Assembly: GCA_019009955.1 (NCBI GenBank)
Contig: CM032232.1
Location: 48,572,501-48,636,500 of the forward strand
From: Riptortus pedestris
Lineage: Eukaryota; Arthropoda; Insecta; Hemiptera; Alydidae
DNA length: 64,000 bases
Direction of reading: 5' to 3'
Shown here: positions 1-11,318 of the stretch, piece by piece
Numbering within the stretch: position 1 is the stretch's first letter
Layout: each line of letters opens with the position of its first letter
Program-made: the position numbers and the translations under genes
Notes under the pieces: generated by a model
The model's input: the letters and a program-made list of their open reading frames with translations, nothing else
Told to the model about the DNA's origin: nothing
Database searches by the model: none

Positions 1-250
1 ATTTATTTGAAGTAGAATTATTATTATTTTAATGTATCAAAACTCTCTACAGTCGTAATTTTACTCTAAAATATGGTTTCATAGATGATAAGTAAGGTGT
101 AATTTGATATTAAGAAGACTGCCATTAAGTAAATAAATATTTTTCCTAAAATAAACTTAATTACAATTAATATGAAATAATACTATTGCAACATTTAAAT
201 TGCCAATCCAAGAGTAGTGCTTCATTTCATATATTCAGAATATAAAAAAG

Positions 251-798
251 TCCATCACACAGGGGCTGCGTAAACTGAGCAGATTTCCCACGTGAAGTTT
301 TACAATAGAGAAATCTGCCTAATAACAACTGTAGTAGTAAGAAACCTCTAAACCTAAAACATTACTTAGGGCGTAATAACCCAGTAGTTTCTAGCCCCAA
401 ACAACAGTTAACCTAACCTCTAAACCTATTCACGAGGGGCGAATACTTATGGAAACGGCCGCCAGAGCTCCGGCGGAAAGTCCGAACATAGCCTACTGGC
501 GACCACACGGAGAATACAAATGCAAATATCTCGGTTAATATTCAAGATACAGAATAAATGTATAGAACAATATTTATAGTAAATTTAATTTTCAATAAGA
601 TTTATTCTGTACACTTTTTCGATCCAACGCATAATAACGGAGATATTTTGAGTTTTCAAAAATCCCCCCTCTAAACCCCCCCTCCCACTGGTCCGATTTC
701 AGCCATTAACGAACTCGATCTTCCTTTTTACATAAAACGATTAAATTCCGAGTTTGGTAACGATCAAACAAAAATTGCGACCGCTAGAGCGTTAACAG

Positions 799-856
<58 letters not shown>

Positions 857-975
857 GAACGGACCTCATTTTCGTCATCTCTTGGGTAGGATCGATGGAC
901 ATTTGAAGAAATTTTTCGAAACTCGCATCATGAGTACGACCTCAATAGCTGATTTCCCTTAAGGGAAATCTGCTG
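251..975 (+). mobile_element. HINE-like element, full-length copy (module A 5' end)
   Basis: Starts TCCATCACACAGGGGCTGCG, followed by the subterminal motif AGCAGATTTCCC, and ends in the palindrome GATTTCCCTTAAGGGAAATC plus TGCT, which supplies the inverse of the subterminal motif. A (TA)n tract lies at about 803-850. The 5' module contains TTTACAATAGAGAAATC and a stretch with GGAAACGGCCGCC also found in the copy at 36127. No coding capacity. The architecture (subterminal inverted repeats, internal microsatellite, 3' palindrome) matches non-autonomous Helentrons such as DINE-1; the class assignment is inference, the repeat identity is direct. Confidence 0.8.
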
Positions 976-1779
976 AAATACTTTACTTATAATATTACAA
1001 ATTTCTGTTTGTCCAATTGCATTTTTTTCATCTGAGTAGTCAGATAATTACATACTTTCAGCTATATGAGTAATAATGATAACGATGTAGCGTGCTGCAA
1101 TCTTAGTTCGATTTAAGTTCCAATCCGAGAAGGGTCTAGCTAAACTATCTTTAGCTAAGAAAGTAACGTGGATCCTGGTTATACTGCCTCTTTGATCATT
1201 AAAGGCAAGTGGAGATAGATTACCTAATAAAATATTTTATCAATTCCACCGATAATTGGTACACGTAGGTTCCGCCATACAGAGGAACAGCTGGTAATGA
1301 CAGAGTGGATACAGAGGCTAAACAGGGAGCTGTCAGAACTTACGCAGGATAAGTATGATTACTGCGCACCAAAATAAACTTAAGACAAATGCTCACGTGT
1401 AAATACTAATTCAGGCATAATTACTCAAATAATAATTCTAATAACCGAATGGAAGAAATTTCATTGAGCGGACTAATTAATCACTGTTTAATAACTCATT
1501 CATGTTTAATGGAACTTTAATGGGAATTATTCACCAACTGCTGAAGTCTGTTAAAACTGCCCTCTTACAATCGTAAATATTTTATTAGATTTCAGCAAGC
1601 TCCATTCAAGTAGAAATGTTTTAATCATGGAAACCCCGATGAGAAAACTTCTTGCTGAAAATGTAGAATCGATCATTTTCAGTAGGAATTCGAATATTGA
1701 GACAAATTTAAGAAAAACGTTGTCACACAATTGACCTCTCCTCACCACGCATTTTCTACTTCTAAATAAAACCCCAATA
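976..1779. other. AT-rich stretch without recognisable gene
   Basis: No convincing coding region, RNA gene or repeat was recognised. A 65-codon open frame on the minus strand near 1551-1748 has no recognisable motif and is treated as chance. Confidence 0.5.
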
Positions 1780-2100
1780 AGTAGAACTGGGGTATACTGA
1801 AGACTGAAAACAAGGCTGCACGAATAGCTCGCTTAAAACTACTTGGGCTGTGAAAAAATGTATAGAACAACAATTGTAGAGCATCAATAGTCCAGCAGGA
1901 TTGATTCTGTATTATTTATCAAAACAACGAAGATATTTTTTTTATTTTCGATATCTACCCCACCTAAACCCGACGTACTTCTCGTCCGATTTCACCCATT
2001 GAAGACATTGAATTTTGGTGTTAAATATCGAGTGCAGTATAGGCGAAATAAATATTTTCGGACGAAGAACGTAAAACCTAATTTATGAAGTCAGCTCACA
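1780..2100 (+). mobile_element. Diverged HINE middle fragment
   Basis: Contains decayed versions of the HINE middle: a GGTATACTGAAGACTGAAAAC block, TGTATAGAACAACAATTGTAGAG, a pyrimidine-rich CTACCCCACCTAAACCC block, and TTAAATATCGAG. It runs directly into the copy at 2108. The order resembles the long two-module copy at 46735-48101, so it may be the front half of one long copy. Confidence 0.5.
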
Positions 2101-2107
2101 ACGTTTT

Positions 2108-2511
2108 TGCATGTACCTCACATAGTCCAATAATAAAAATATTAGTATTTATGCCTGGAAAAAGATAATTTAATGAGATATACACTTATTTTAAGGTGAA
2201 ATGACTAAACGAGGGGGTTTACAGAAGGCTGAAAACTAAACAAATTTCATTTATCGGTTAATATTCATGTTTTAAACAAAATTTGTTTAACAGCATCTAT
2301 AGTACATTTAGTTACCAATAAGATCGGTACTAAAAAATTGTTCTATTAGACGTATAATAACGGTTATTTGATTTTCCGAAATTCCCCCTCTAACACCCTT
2401 CCATCCCGCTGGTCCGATTTCAGCCGTTAACGAATTAGATATATAGTTCTCATATAAATTAAATATCGAGTTTGGTAACGATGAAATAAAAGTTGCGACC
2501 ATTAGAGCGTA

Positions 2512-2564
<53 letters not shown>

Positions 2565-2690
2565 AATGTAGTTTTGAACGGATTCGTCATGTCCTGAGTA
2601 GGACCGATGGACATTTGAGGCATTTATCGAAAATCGGGTCATGAGAATACGTAAACTCAATAGCTGATTTCCCCTTACAAAATCTGCTAT
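2108..2690 (+). mobile_element. HINE-like element, 5' end eroded (module B)
   Basis: Shares the HINE core: GGCTGAAAAC, GGTTAATATTCA, ATAAGATC, CCCCCTCTAACACCC, GTCCGATTTCAGCCGTTAACGA and AATATCGAGTTTGGTAACGA, then (TA)n at about 2515-2559, then GATGGACATTTGAGG. It ends CAATAGCTGATTTCCCC with a damaged palindrome and TCTGCT at 2683-2688. The canonical 5' terminus is not visible. Confidence 0.72.
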
Positions 2691-3657
2691 TAAAAAAATG
2701 CAAATAAATAAAAAAGTTGTATGCGCTTTTGTAGATTTTCATTTTTAATGAAATCATGCTGTTTAGTAAAATTGAAAATAACAATTTTAGTAGTAAAATT
2801 ATTATTTTGCATTTAATTTATATATTTTTTTAGCATTCTGGAGATTATTTCTTGGATAAGATACACGACAGTGATAATACTTAACTACAGAGCTGATAAC
2901 ACGAGTTTAAGCTCTGGACGAAGTACTTCATTACTCAGATGCTTTTTTTAATTATGTTTCATATTATATTATAGCTCGATATATAACGTTAAAGAGGAAT
3001 TGTCTTAATGATACTTCTATGTCAAATTATGCCCTTTTAAGGAATATTTAAATGTGAAATAGTTATTGTAAGCACCAGTAGAGTATTATATACGTTAAAA
3101 GCATTAATATTATGAGATGCATAACACCATTGCCATAAATTAGTATTTATGAGCATTCTAAAAGCTAAATATTGTTATTTAAGGTAGAACCAAATTGTTA
3201 AGGTCCTTCAAAAGTTTAAACGCTTTCAAAAAATGAATCAAAATTAAATTAGTCCTTCCAAAACTTTAGCAAATAATGAAACACAAACATCATTTATATC
3301 CTATATAAATGACCAACCAAATTGGTTGCCTTGAGCGAGATTAAAGGTTAAATTATTAATAATTAAACAAAGAGACCTCAAAAGTTTTAAGTTCATTACG
3401 CGGGGAGTATTTCGGAGTGTTGGCGCCGGCCATGAACTGGTTTCAGGAAATGGCTTCATAGAAATAAGTTTGAATCTGTGCTAAAGGAGGATGATTATTA
3501 GTAAGTAATTAATGAGAAGGATCGGAATCGACGAAGCAGCGAGGATTGAAGTTGGCCAACTCCTGGCCTAACTTTGCCCGGCTCTCAGCACCCGTTTAAT
3601 AAAGGCACCGAGTAGCTTCTCACGTCTTACGCATTCAAGGCGTTAAAAGGAAAAAGC
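2691..3657. other. No recognisable feature
   Basis: AT-rich to about 3390, then a somewhat GC-richer stretch (3400-3650) containing GTTGGCGCCGGCC and GCCCGGCTCTCAGC. No open frame with family resemblance and no repeat of my catalogue found here. Confidence 0.5.
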
Positions 3658-3658
3658 C

Positions 3659-4122
3659 CGTCCAGTAGGGGCTGCGTTAGCTAAGCAGATTTCCCATTTG
3701 CATTTCTCTCAAATCGTAAGAGTTCCATGAGAACAATATTTAGTAATTCTGCTTCAAATTATGTACTTCATAATGTGTTGTCAAGTTTACTGAAGGCCGA
3801 AAACTAAAAAATGCAAATATTTCGGTTAATAATCAAAATAATGAAAAAAAAACACCAACGTAAATAACAACATTTATAGAACATTTGCAATAAGATTGAT
3901 TCTATACATATTTTCGATCCGACGCATAATAATGGTTTTCGAATTTTCAAAACTACCCTTTTACCCCCTTATCCCTCTAGTCCAATTTTAGCCGTTAACG
4001 AAATTGATCTTTATTTATACATGAAACGCTTAAATATCGAGTTTGGTATCGATCAGACGAAAATTGCGACCACTAGAGTGTTAAAACACACGCACGCACG
4101 CAAACACAGACACAAATATATG

Positions 4123-4206
<84 letters not shown>

Positions 4207-4232
4207 CATATATATAAATATATATATATGTC

Positions 4233-4298
<66 letters not shown>

Positions 4299-4385
4299 AA
4301 ATTTTGAACTGACATTCAATATTTTGAAGGAAATTAATATAAACATATACGAATTTGAATGGACATTGTTTTATCATCTAGGACA
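3659..4385 (+). mobile_element. HINE-like element, 3' truncated, with large compound microsatellite
   Basis: Begins CCCGTCCAGTAGGGGCTGCG, then AGCAGATTTCCC, with the module B 5' segment (TTTGCATTTCTCTCAAATCG). The core reads through ATCGAGTTTGGTATCGATC. The microsatellite at about 4085-4300 is compound: (CA)n, (TA)n, (TG)n, (TA)n. After it only TTTTGAAC and GGACATTG survive; the palindromic 3' end is missing. The near-symmetric CA/TA/TG arrangement makes this tract self-complementary. Open frames across it on both strands are dipeptide artefacts. Confidence 0.75.
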
Positions 4386-5003
4386 TCAAAATGAAAAGGT
4401 CCCTTGGTTTTGGACCTATTTTTTACGTTATGAGCTACGATAGTAAAAATCTTGAGATAGAAAAAAATGCGACTGAATAGTGTCTCATATGTGAAATGAG
4501 CACAAAAGTACTAATAGATCACTTATTATGCAACATCACCGGCATGCCAAATTCTTTGATTGTAAAGGGCCACCAGACTCCACGGACAGTCAATAAGCAC
4601 ACATATATTTGGTATTTTTCACACTTAATGTAATGTCTAGATCTTGTGCTGGTATTTCAGTCCTTTCATCGAAAGTAATTTATGGCTCCCATACAGGTTT
4701 CGTTTCAGTTTATTAATGCAGTACATATCTTATAAACTGATGGATTGATGCTTGTTTCCTAAATTTAATTTTTCCTTTCCTGTAGAGATTGTTGAAAGAC
4801 AGAGTCCCTGGAACCATTTTAGATTTTATATTCGATTCTTTTTTTTTGTTCATGAAGTATTTTTGAGCGTATCACAACAGCGAAACCTGATTCTAAATGG
4901 CATCCATAGTCTCCGATCCATCATTAGACATATACTAAGTTAATTCTACACTTCAGGTAAGGCTTGATCTTGCACTGTAATAATAATTCAGTATATTCAT
5001 TTT
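4386..5003. other. No recognisable feature
   Basis: AT-rich flank of the 48-bp array. A 63-codon open frame at 4752-4943 has no recognisable motif. Nothing else is supported. Confidence 0.5.
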
Positions 5004-6066
5004 AGTCAATTGATGGCGCCCAAACAGAGCCCCTTTCAACAAAATTTATTCTAGTCAATTGATGGCGCCCAAACAGGGCCCCTTTCAACAAATTTATTCT
5101 AGTCAATTGATGGCGCCCAAACAGGGCCCCTTTCAACAAATTTATTCTAGTCAATTGATGGCGCCCAAACAGGGCCCCTTTCAACAAATTTATTCTAGTC
5201 AATTGATGGCGCCCAAACAGGGCCCCTTTCAACAAATTTATTCTAGTCAACGGATGGCGCCCCAACGGGGCCCCTTTCAACAAATTTATTCTAGTCAAGT
5301 GTTGGCGCCCAAACAGGGCCCCTTTCAACAAATTTATTCTAGTCAATTGTTGGCGCCCAAACAGGGCCCCTTTCAACAAATTTATTCTAGTCAATTGATG
5401 GCGCCCAAACAGGGCCCCTTTCAACAAATTTATTCTAGTCAATTGATGGCGCCCAAACAGGGCCCCTTTCAACAAATTTATTCTAGTCAATTGATGGCGC
5501 CCAAACAGGGCCCCTTTCAACAAATTTATTCTAGTCAATTGATGGCGCCCAAACAGGGCCCCTTTCAACAAATTTATTCTAGTCAATTGATGGCGCCCAA
5601 ACAGGGTCCCTTTCAACAAATTTATTCTAGTCAATTGATGGCGCCCAAACAGGGTCCCTTTCAACAAATTTATTCTAGTCAATTGATGGCGCCCAAACAG
5701 GGCCCCTTTCAACAAATTTATTCTAGTCAATTGATGGCGCCCAAACAGGGCCCCTTTCAACAAATTTATTCTAGTCAATTGATGGCGCCAAAACAGAGCC
5801 CCTTTCAACAAAATTTATTCTAGTCAATTGATGGCGCCCAAACAGGGTCCCTTTCAACAAATTTATTCTAGTCAATTGATGGCGCCCAAACAGGGCCCCT
5901 TTCAACAAATTTATTCTAGTCAATTGATGGCGCCCAAACAGGGTCCCTTTCAAAATATTTATTCTAGTCAATTGATGGCGCCCAAACAGGATCCCTTTCA
6001 AAATATTTATTCTAGTCAATTGATGGCGCCCAAACAGAGCCTCTTTCAACAAAATTTATTCTAGTC
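5004..6066. repeat. 48-bp minisatellite, homogeneous block (about 22 units)
   Basis: Units begin AGTCAATTGATGGCGCCCAA and end AACAAATTTATTCT. I count 22 units starting at 5004, 5053, 5101 and onward to 6014. Most are 48 bp; three (5004, 5773, 6014) are 49 bp and share two variants, ACAGAG in place of ACAGGG and an extra A in the A-run. Because 48 is a multiple of three, both strands stay open, giving a 16-residue peptide repeat in each direction; the 49-bp units break both frames, which argues against coding. Each unit carries TGGCGCCCAAACAGGG, close to a tRNA-Lys primer-binding site. Palindromic sites CAATTG, GGCGCC and GGGCCC recur every unit. Confidence 0.95.
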
Positions 6067-7570
6067 AATTTATGTCACTAAAACAGAAACCCTTTCACTT
6101 TATTCATTCTTGTTCCTCTCAGGAGTCACAGGGAATCCTTGGCTCCTCTCACATCTTTGTGAAGAGGGCACTGATGATGGAGCGTATGCTCTGAAAGCAC
6201 TCTGCCGCATAGAATAAACGACTGTGAAGGAACGAGGCCTTTCTTTTCTTACTTGAGATTATTTATTCTTCTTGATTTAAGGCACCCAAACGGGACCCCT
6301 TTGAATATATTTATTCATTTTAATTCACAGTGCCCAAACAGGCTAGACTCCCTATCAATTTATTTATTCTTGTTAATTTATTGCCCCAAAACCGGGTCCC
6401 TTCAATTAAATTGATCTTTTTAATTTATGGAGGCCAAACAGGCCCCCTATCAATTTATTTATTTTTGTTAATTTATGTCACCATAAAATACACCCTTTCA
6501 CTTTATTCATTCTTGTTAATTTATGGCACGCAAACAGACTCCTTATCAATTTATGTATTCTTATTAATTTAAGGCGCCCAAACAGGATCCCTTTCAATTA
6601 ACTTATTCTTATTAATTTATGGCGCCCAAACATACTCCCTTTCAATCTATTTATTCTCGTTAATTATGGCGCTCAAACAGGGTCCCTTTCAATTCTTTTT
6701 TATTCTTGTTCATTTATGGTGGCCAAAAAGACACACTTTTACTTCATTCATTCTTGTTAAAATATGGTGGCCAAACAGGGTCCCTTTCAGCTTATTTATC
6801 CAGTCAATTTATGGCACCCAAACAGATATAATTTCAATTCATTCATTCTTGTTAATTTATGGCGCCCAAAGCAGCTCACTTTCAATTTATTTATTCTAGT
6901 GAGTTTATGGCGCCCAAACAGACTCCTTGTTAATTTAAGGCACCCGAACGGGGTCCCTTTAAATTTATTTATTCTGGTTCATTTATGGCGTCCAAACTGG
7001 GTCTCTTTCAATTAACTTATTTTTGTTAATTTATTCAAATTAACTTATCCTTGTTAACTTATTCTTGTTGTTTACTATTGTTACTTGTTATTTACTATTG
7101 TTACTTTTGAAAGGGCAAATCATCTTTGATGAGGTGCCCATGAAGAAATAAATAGTTCAAAAAATAGTTGTGAATTTATGTCACTCAAACATACTCCCTT
7201 TCATTTTATTTATTCTCGTTAATTTATGTCACCCAAATAGACTCCTTGTTAATTTAAGGTACCCGAACGGGGTCCCTTGAAATATATTAATTCTGGTACA
7301 TTTATGACGTCCAAACTGGGTCTCTTTAAATTAACTTATTCTTGTTAATTTATGTCACCCTAACATACTCCCTTTCATTTTATTTATTCTCGTTAATTTA
7401 TGGCGCCCAAACCAGCTCACTTTCAATTTATATAATCTAGTGAGTTTATGGCACCCAAACAGATTCCCGATTAATATATTTATTTGTGTTAATTTCTGGC
7501 GCCCTTTCAATTTTTTATTTATTTCTGTTCATTTCTGGCGCCCAAACAGGGTTCCTTTTATTTATTTATG
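6067..7570. repeat. Decayed continuation of the 48-bp minisatellite
   Basis: Recurrent but diverged units such as TTAATTTATGGCGCCCAAAC with CCCTTTCAATTTATTTATTC follow each other at roughly 40-50 bp spacing, with deletions and insertions. Units near 6330, 6620, 6850, 7400 and 7530 are still easily recognised. A non-unit inset at about 6115-6245 (AGGAGTCACAGGGAATCC through ACGACTGTGAAGGAACG) interrupts the array and contains a small hairpin GAGCGTATGCTC; its origin is unknown. Confidence 0.85.
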
Positions 7571-7599
7571 ACTTACTGCTGCTAGAAACTTATAAGCTC

Positions 7600-7860
7600 C
7601 ATATTGTTTCGTACTTACCGGGCAGTAGGGGGGGTCCATTTGGGTGGTGGTGACTGTTGGGGGCTAGGACGGAGACCTGTGTGAGGGGCTCAGCGGTGGA
7701 GGGGGCTCTGAGCCAGCCTCCGACTAGTCTGCTCATCCTGCCTCATCGCAGCCTTCCCCTCTCACCGCCTCCCTTCCCCTCTCACCCCCTTCCTCACCCC
7801 GGCCCCTCTCTCTCTCTCCAATTTCACCATACTCTGTCCCCTGTAAACAAAAAAAAATGA
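7600..7860. other. GC-rich, pyrimidine-biased island
   Basis: Strikingly different in composition from the AT-rich surroundings: G-runs on the left (GCAGTAGGGGGGGTCC, GGTGGTGGTGACTG) and C/T-rich on the right (CTTCCCCTCTCACCGCC, CCCCGGCCCCTCTCTCTC). A 67-codon open frame lies on the plus strand (7657-7860), but its composition is that of low-complexity pyrimidine DNA. I do not call a gene. Confidence 0.5.
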
Positions 7861-8287
7861 GCCATTAATAACCTATAATTTATAATATAAATAGAGAATC
7901 TTCTTAAATGGAAGTGTATTTCCATTAAATGTTAACAAGACCTTACAGACTTTAAGTATTGATGGATTGCTAAACCGCAATTAATTTCTTTACATTTTAT
8001 TAAATAGTAAAGTTATATACTGAATTCATTATATAATTTCATTGACTACTTCCCTCGGGAAACCATTTTTCTGACGCACCAGCTTTCTACTCGAGTCTTC
8101 TTCTCTTCCAAAGGAGAACTAATTAACGGCAACTCTTCAGTTGCCTTCTTCAAACAGGTCATCGCCACTACTACAGCTTTGAATCCAAACAAATAGTAGT
8201 AGCGAAGACCAGCCTGAAGGAGGCTACTAAAGACTTGCCGAAAATTAGCTTTCCCATGGATGATGAGGCAGCTGGTGGAAGTTAGGA
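7861..8287. other. No recognisable feature
   Basis: AT-rich to about 8040, then moderately complex single-copy-looking DNA. A short imperfect inverted pair (CGCCACTACTAC near 8162 and GTAGTAGCG near 8193) is the only structure noted. Confidence 0.4.
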
Positions 8288-8691
8288 GAATCCCGCGTGA
8301 AGTTTAACAATAGATAAATCTACGTGTGGTTTATTACATAAACGAGTATTGTTTATCTAACATGAGTAGAAGGTTGTTTCCTGAGGGCTGAAAATGTGAA
8401 AAATGCAAATATCTCGGTTACTATTCAAGATAGGGAATAAATGTATATATAACTATTTATCTATTGTAGTAACTTTAATTTGCTATAAGATTGATTCTAT
8501 ACATGTTTTTATCCGACGCATAATAACGGAGATATTTCGAATTTTCTAAATTCTCCTCCTTTAAACCCCCCCCCTCTCCATTATACAGTTTCAGCCGTTA
8601 ACAAACTTGGTCTTTCTTTTTACCTTAAACGACTAAATATCGAGTTTGGTAATGATTAAACAATAGTTGCGAGCGCGAGAGATGTAACTCT

Positions 8692-8740
<49 letters not shown>

Positions 8741-8866
8741 TTGAACGGACCTCATTTTCGTCATCTCCTAGGTCATCCAGATCGATGGACATTTGAAGAA
8801 AAATGTCGAAAATCGCTACATGAGTACGACCTCAATAGCCTATTTCCCTTTGGGGAAATCTGCTAA
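8288..8866 (+). mobile_element. HINE-like element, 5' end truncated (module A)
   Basis: Starts inside the 5' module (CCCGCGTGAAGTTTAACAATAG), missing the terminal GTCCGTCACG block. The core is intact, (TA)n spans about 8694-8738, and the 3' end reads ATTTCCCTTTGGGGAAATCTGCTAATA, a palindrome whose loop has changed from TTAA to TTTGG. No coding capacity. Confidence 0.78.
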
Positions 8867-9048
8867 TAGCTAGATTTGAAGTAAGACATTTTCTAATACT
8901 ATTAATTTAATGATTTAATACAATTATTCATTTTGTTGACAACCTTAATAACATTCGAAATATGTAACTTTCGTTCTTTAATTTAATTTATTTGGATCAA
9001 AGCAATATCTTTATACACTTAGAAATCAGTAATAACTAAATATTCTAC

Positions 9049-9627
9049 GCGAAGCCCCCTGCCGAACCATAAGAAGCTCTTAAGACTCGACTTCTGCACC
9101 GGTACGCGGAATCCGAAAACCTCAGAATTCGCCGTCTTTTGGAGGAGAGGCGCCTGGCTGAAGGAGAAAGACCGTCCCAGCTTCTCAACGAGCTGAAATG
9201 TCTCGGAGGTACCTCCGTGTCCTCGGAACTTTTACGAACAATGTGGCTGAGGGCACTACCCGACCGTATGCAGGAAACATTAGCAGTGACCACTGAGTCC
9301 TCCGTTTATAAATTGGCAGAAATCGCCGACAGAATTGCCGAGGTGTACGAACCAACCATCCACGAGGTACGCACACAACCCACCTCACCCCGACCCTCTC
9401 AACTAGTTCACCTGGAGGAAACAATCCAACAGCTATGCCGAGACGTGAAGGAGCTTAAAAGCCAAATGGCGCGAGGGCGACGAGAACGATCACACTCCCG
9501 GGGTCGGACCCGGTCACCAAGCCGTAATCGAGGATGGTGCTATTTCCATCGAACCTTCCGCGAGAAGGCCCGGAAATGCCGGCAATCCTGCACATGGAAG
9601 CCTACTCCAACGAACCAGGGAAACTAA
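9049..9627 (+). pseudogene. gag: gag fragment with CHCC zinc motif (Ty3/gypsy)
   Basis: Gag packages element RNA in cytoplasmic particles. The C-terminal half of the capsid is visible, with the family patterns RPSQLLNELKCLGG and ELLRTMWLRALP at about 9175-9270, then an arginine/serine-rich stretch near 9470-9530, then a CYFH...KC...C cluster near 9537-9590. This C-H-C-C spacing is that of CsRn1-type elements, not the usual CCHC knuckle. The frame carries an in-frame stop at 9070-9072, upstream of the first ATG at 9139, and terminates at 9625-9627. The N-terminal part is absent. Gag overlaps the protease frame from 9534 by about 90 bp, and that frame is offset by -1, consistent with programmed -1 frameshifting in the ancestor (inference). 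Confidence 0.85.
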
Positions 9628-10080
9628 TAGCAGCGGCCGAGATGGCGGACTCCGTCACTGATGCCAATCACCGTCGATTGTTTGTGAGGGAGAAGGACAC
9701 TGGTGACAGATATCTCGTGGGGACCGGTGCATGCATATCTGTACTCCCGGCCAGGGACCGCAGGCAACCTACCAACTTCCCTCTGTACGCGGCCAACGGT
9801 ACCCCCATCAGGACGTATGGCGAAGTCAAAAAGACTTTAAACATAGGACTCCGACGACCACTTCCATGGTCTTTTATTCTGGCGGACATCAGCAGCCCCA
9901 TCATTGGCGCGGCCTTTCTCTTCCATCACATCGTCGTTGATGTCAGGGGCGTCAGCTTCTCGACGCGAAGACCGGACTCACTTCCAAGGGCACCCTCGCT
10001 AATTCCAATCTACCACGATCTAAGCAGTTCCAGATGGCGAGTGGTACTGCGACCTCCTACGAAAGTACCCATCTATCACC
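9534..10080 (+). pseudogene. pol: Protease region of pol, catalytic Asp replaced
   Basis: The pol frame offset by -1 from gag. The retropepsin-like segment follows a DANHRRLFVREKDTGDRYLV leader (about 9660-9719). The active-site triplet, normally Asp-Thr-Gly, reads Gly-Thr-Gly in VGTGACISVLP at about 9718-9750, so the catalytic aspartate is lost. A flap-like YAANGTPIRTYG follows, and then PIIGAAFL, which resembles the family's second conserved ILGxDFL-type block. The frame stays open to 10190, but from about 10081 the recognisable pol sequence has moved to another frame. Aspartic protease would normally mature Gag-Pol; this copy cannot. Confidence 0.8.
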
Positions 10081-11318
10081 CGCCCTTCCACCGTCCTGCA
10101 GCAACCGAAGCACCATATACGGCACTTCATCGAGACCAAAGGACCCCCTGTCACGGCGAAAGCTCGACGCCTTTATCCAGAAAGATATAAGGCCACCAGG
10201 GAGGAATTTCTAAAAATGGTCGACGAAGGTCGTCCATCCAATAGCCCGTATGCTAGTCCATTGCATATTGTTACGAAAAGGATGGCACGATACGATTCTG
10301 CGGGGACTACCGTAGACTCAATGAGCAAACAGTTCCCGATAGCTACGTCGTGCCGAACATCCAAGACCTGAACACCAACCTCCGAGGAAATACCTGCTTC
10401 AGCAAACTTGACCTGAATAGAGCGTATTACCAGGTGCCGGTAGCGGAAGAGGACATAAAAAAGACGGCAGTGATAACACCATTTGGACTCTTCGAATTCC
10501 TCGTCATGTGTTTCGGCCTGTGGAATGCCGCCCAGACGTTCCAACGACTCATGGACAACATATTGGCTCTACCTTATGTTTTTGTGTATTTGGACGACAT
10601 ACTGGTAGCATCCGCCTCTGAGGACGAACATCGGGTTCACTTGGACGAAGTATTCCGGATACTAAACGATCACGGCCTTACTATCAATCCATGCAAATCG
10701 GAATTTTGTAAACCCGAAATCGATTTTCTGGGATTCCTCGTCAGTTCCCAGGGGATCAAACCTCTTCCACAAAAAGTTAGCATGATTGCAGAGTTTCCCC
10801 GACCCAGCAACAAGGGACAGCTTCGTCGATTCTTGGGAATGCTCAACTTTTATAGACGGTTCATACCTAATGCTGCAGACCACCAACGTCCCCTACACGC
10901 ACTCGTCGGCAACAGTAAGAGAAGTGACTCCACTCCGATCGAATGGACCGAAGAGGCTGACTCGGTGTTTCGTCAGTGTCAACAAGACGTTAAACAGGCC
11001 CTCATCTTGTCACACCCCTCTGACAATGCCGAACTCACACTTGCTTGTGACGCTTCGAACACGGCGATTGGAGCGGTTCTGCAACAACGGGAAGATCCTG
11101 GATGGAAACCTCTCGGATTCTTTTCCAAGGCTTTAACGAACGCTGAGCAAAGGTATTCGACGTACGACAGGGAGCTTATAGCCATCCATCGAGCACTCCG
11201 GCACTTCAGACCCCTTCTTGAAGGACGTAACTTTGCCATCCTTACTGACCACAAACCTCTAGTTCACATGTTCTGGCAGCGAGGAAACCGCTACTCCCAT
11301 GCGTATCAGGCTCGTTAA
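10081..11318 (+). pseudogene. pol: Reverse transcriptase and RNase H of pol
   Basis: RT starts with a conserved HFIETKGPPVTAKARRLYPE block (frame 1, from about 10123), then a one-base loss within 10276-10280 shifts to the frame that stays open to 11318. Seen in order: CGDYRRLN, LDLNRAYYQVP, ITPFGLFEFLVMCFG, YVFVYLDDILVAS (YLDD active site near 10590), the thumb FLGFLVSSQGI and RRFLGMLNFYRRFIP. RNase H follows with LACDASNTAIGAVLQQ, a catalytic Glu in STYDRELIAI and Asp in LTDHKPLV. A second frame change lies at about 11290-11298. Apparent ATG/GTG starts inside are not real starts. Sequence is well conserved apart from the frame breaks, suggesting a fairly young loss of function. Confidence 0.92.

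Noticed and set aside
4021..4377. Open frames of 92-98 codons on both strands
   Set aside because: They translate (TA)n, (CA)n and (TG)n microsatellite into alternating dipeptides inside a HINE copy.
5002..5811. 269-codon minus-strand and 254-codon plus-strand open frames with 16-residue repeats
   Set aside because: Both are by-products of a 48-bp tandem unit (a multiple of three with no stops). The 49-bp units interrupt both frames, and no start context or flanking exon is visible.
5004..6066. Array of true retroviral primer-binding sites or tRNA genes
   Set aside because: There is no LTR, gag or pol beside the units, and the units lack tRNA A and B boxes. Only the short PBS-like match is supported.
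10173..10544. 123-codon minus-strand open frame over the RT region
   Set aside because: Antisense shadow of the conserved reverse transcriptase frame.
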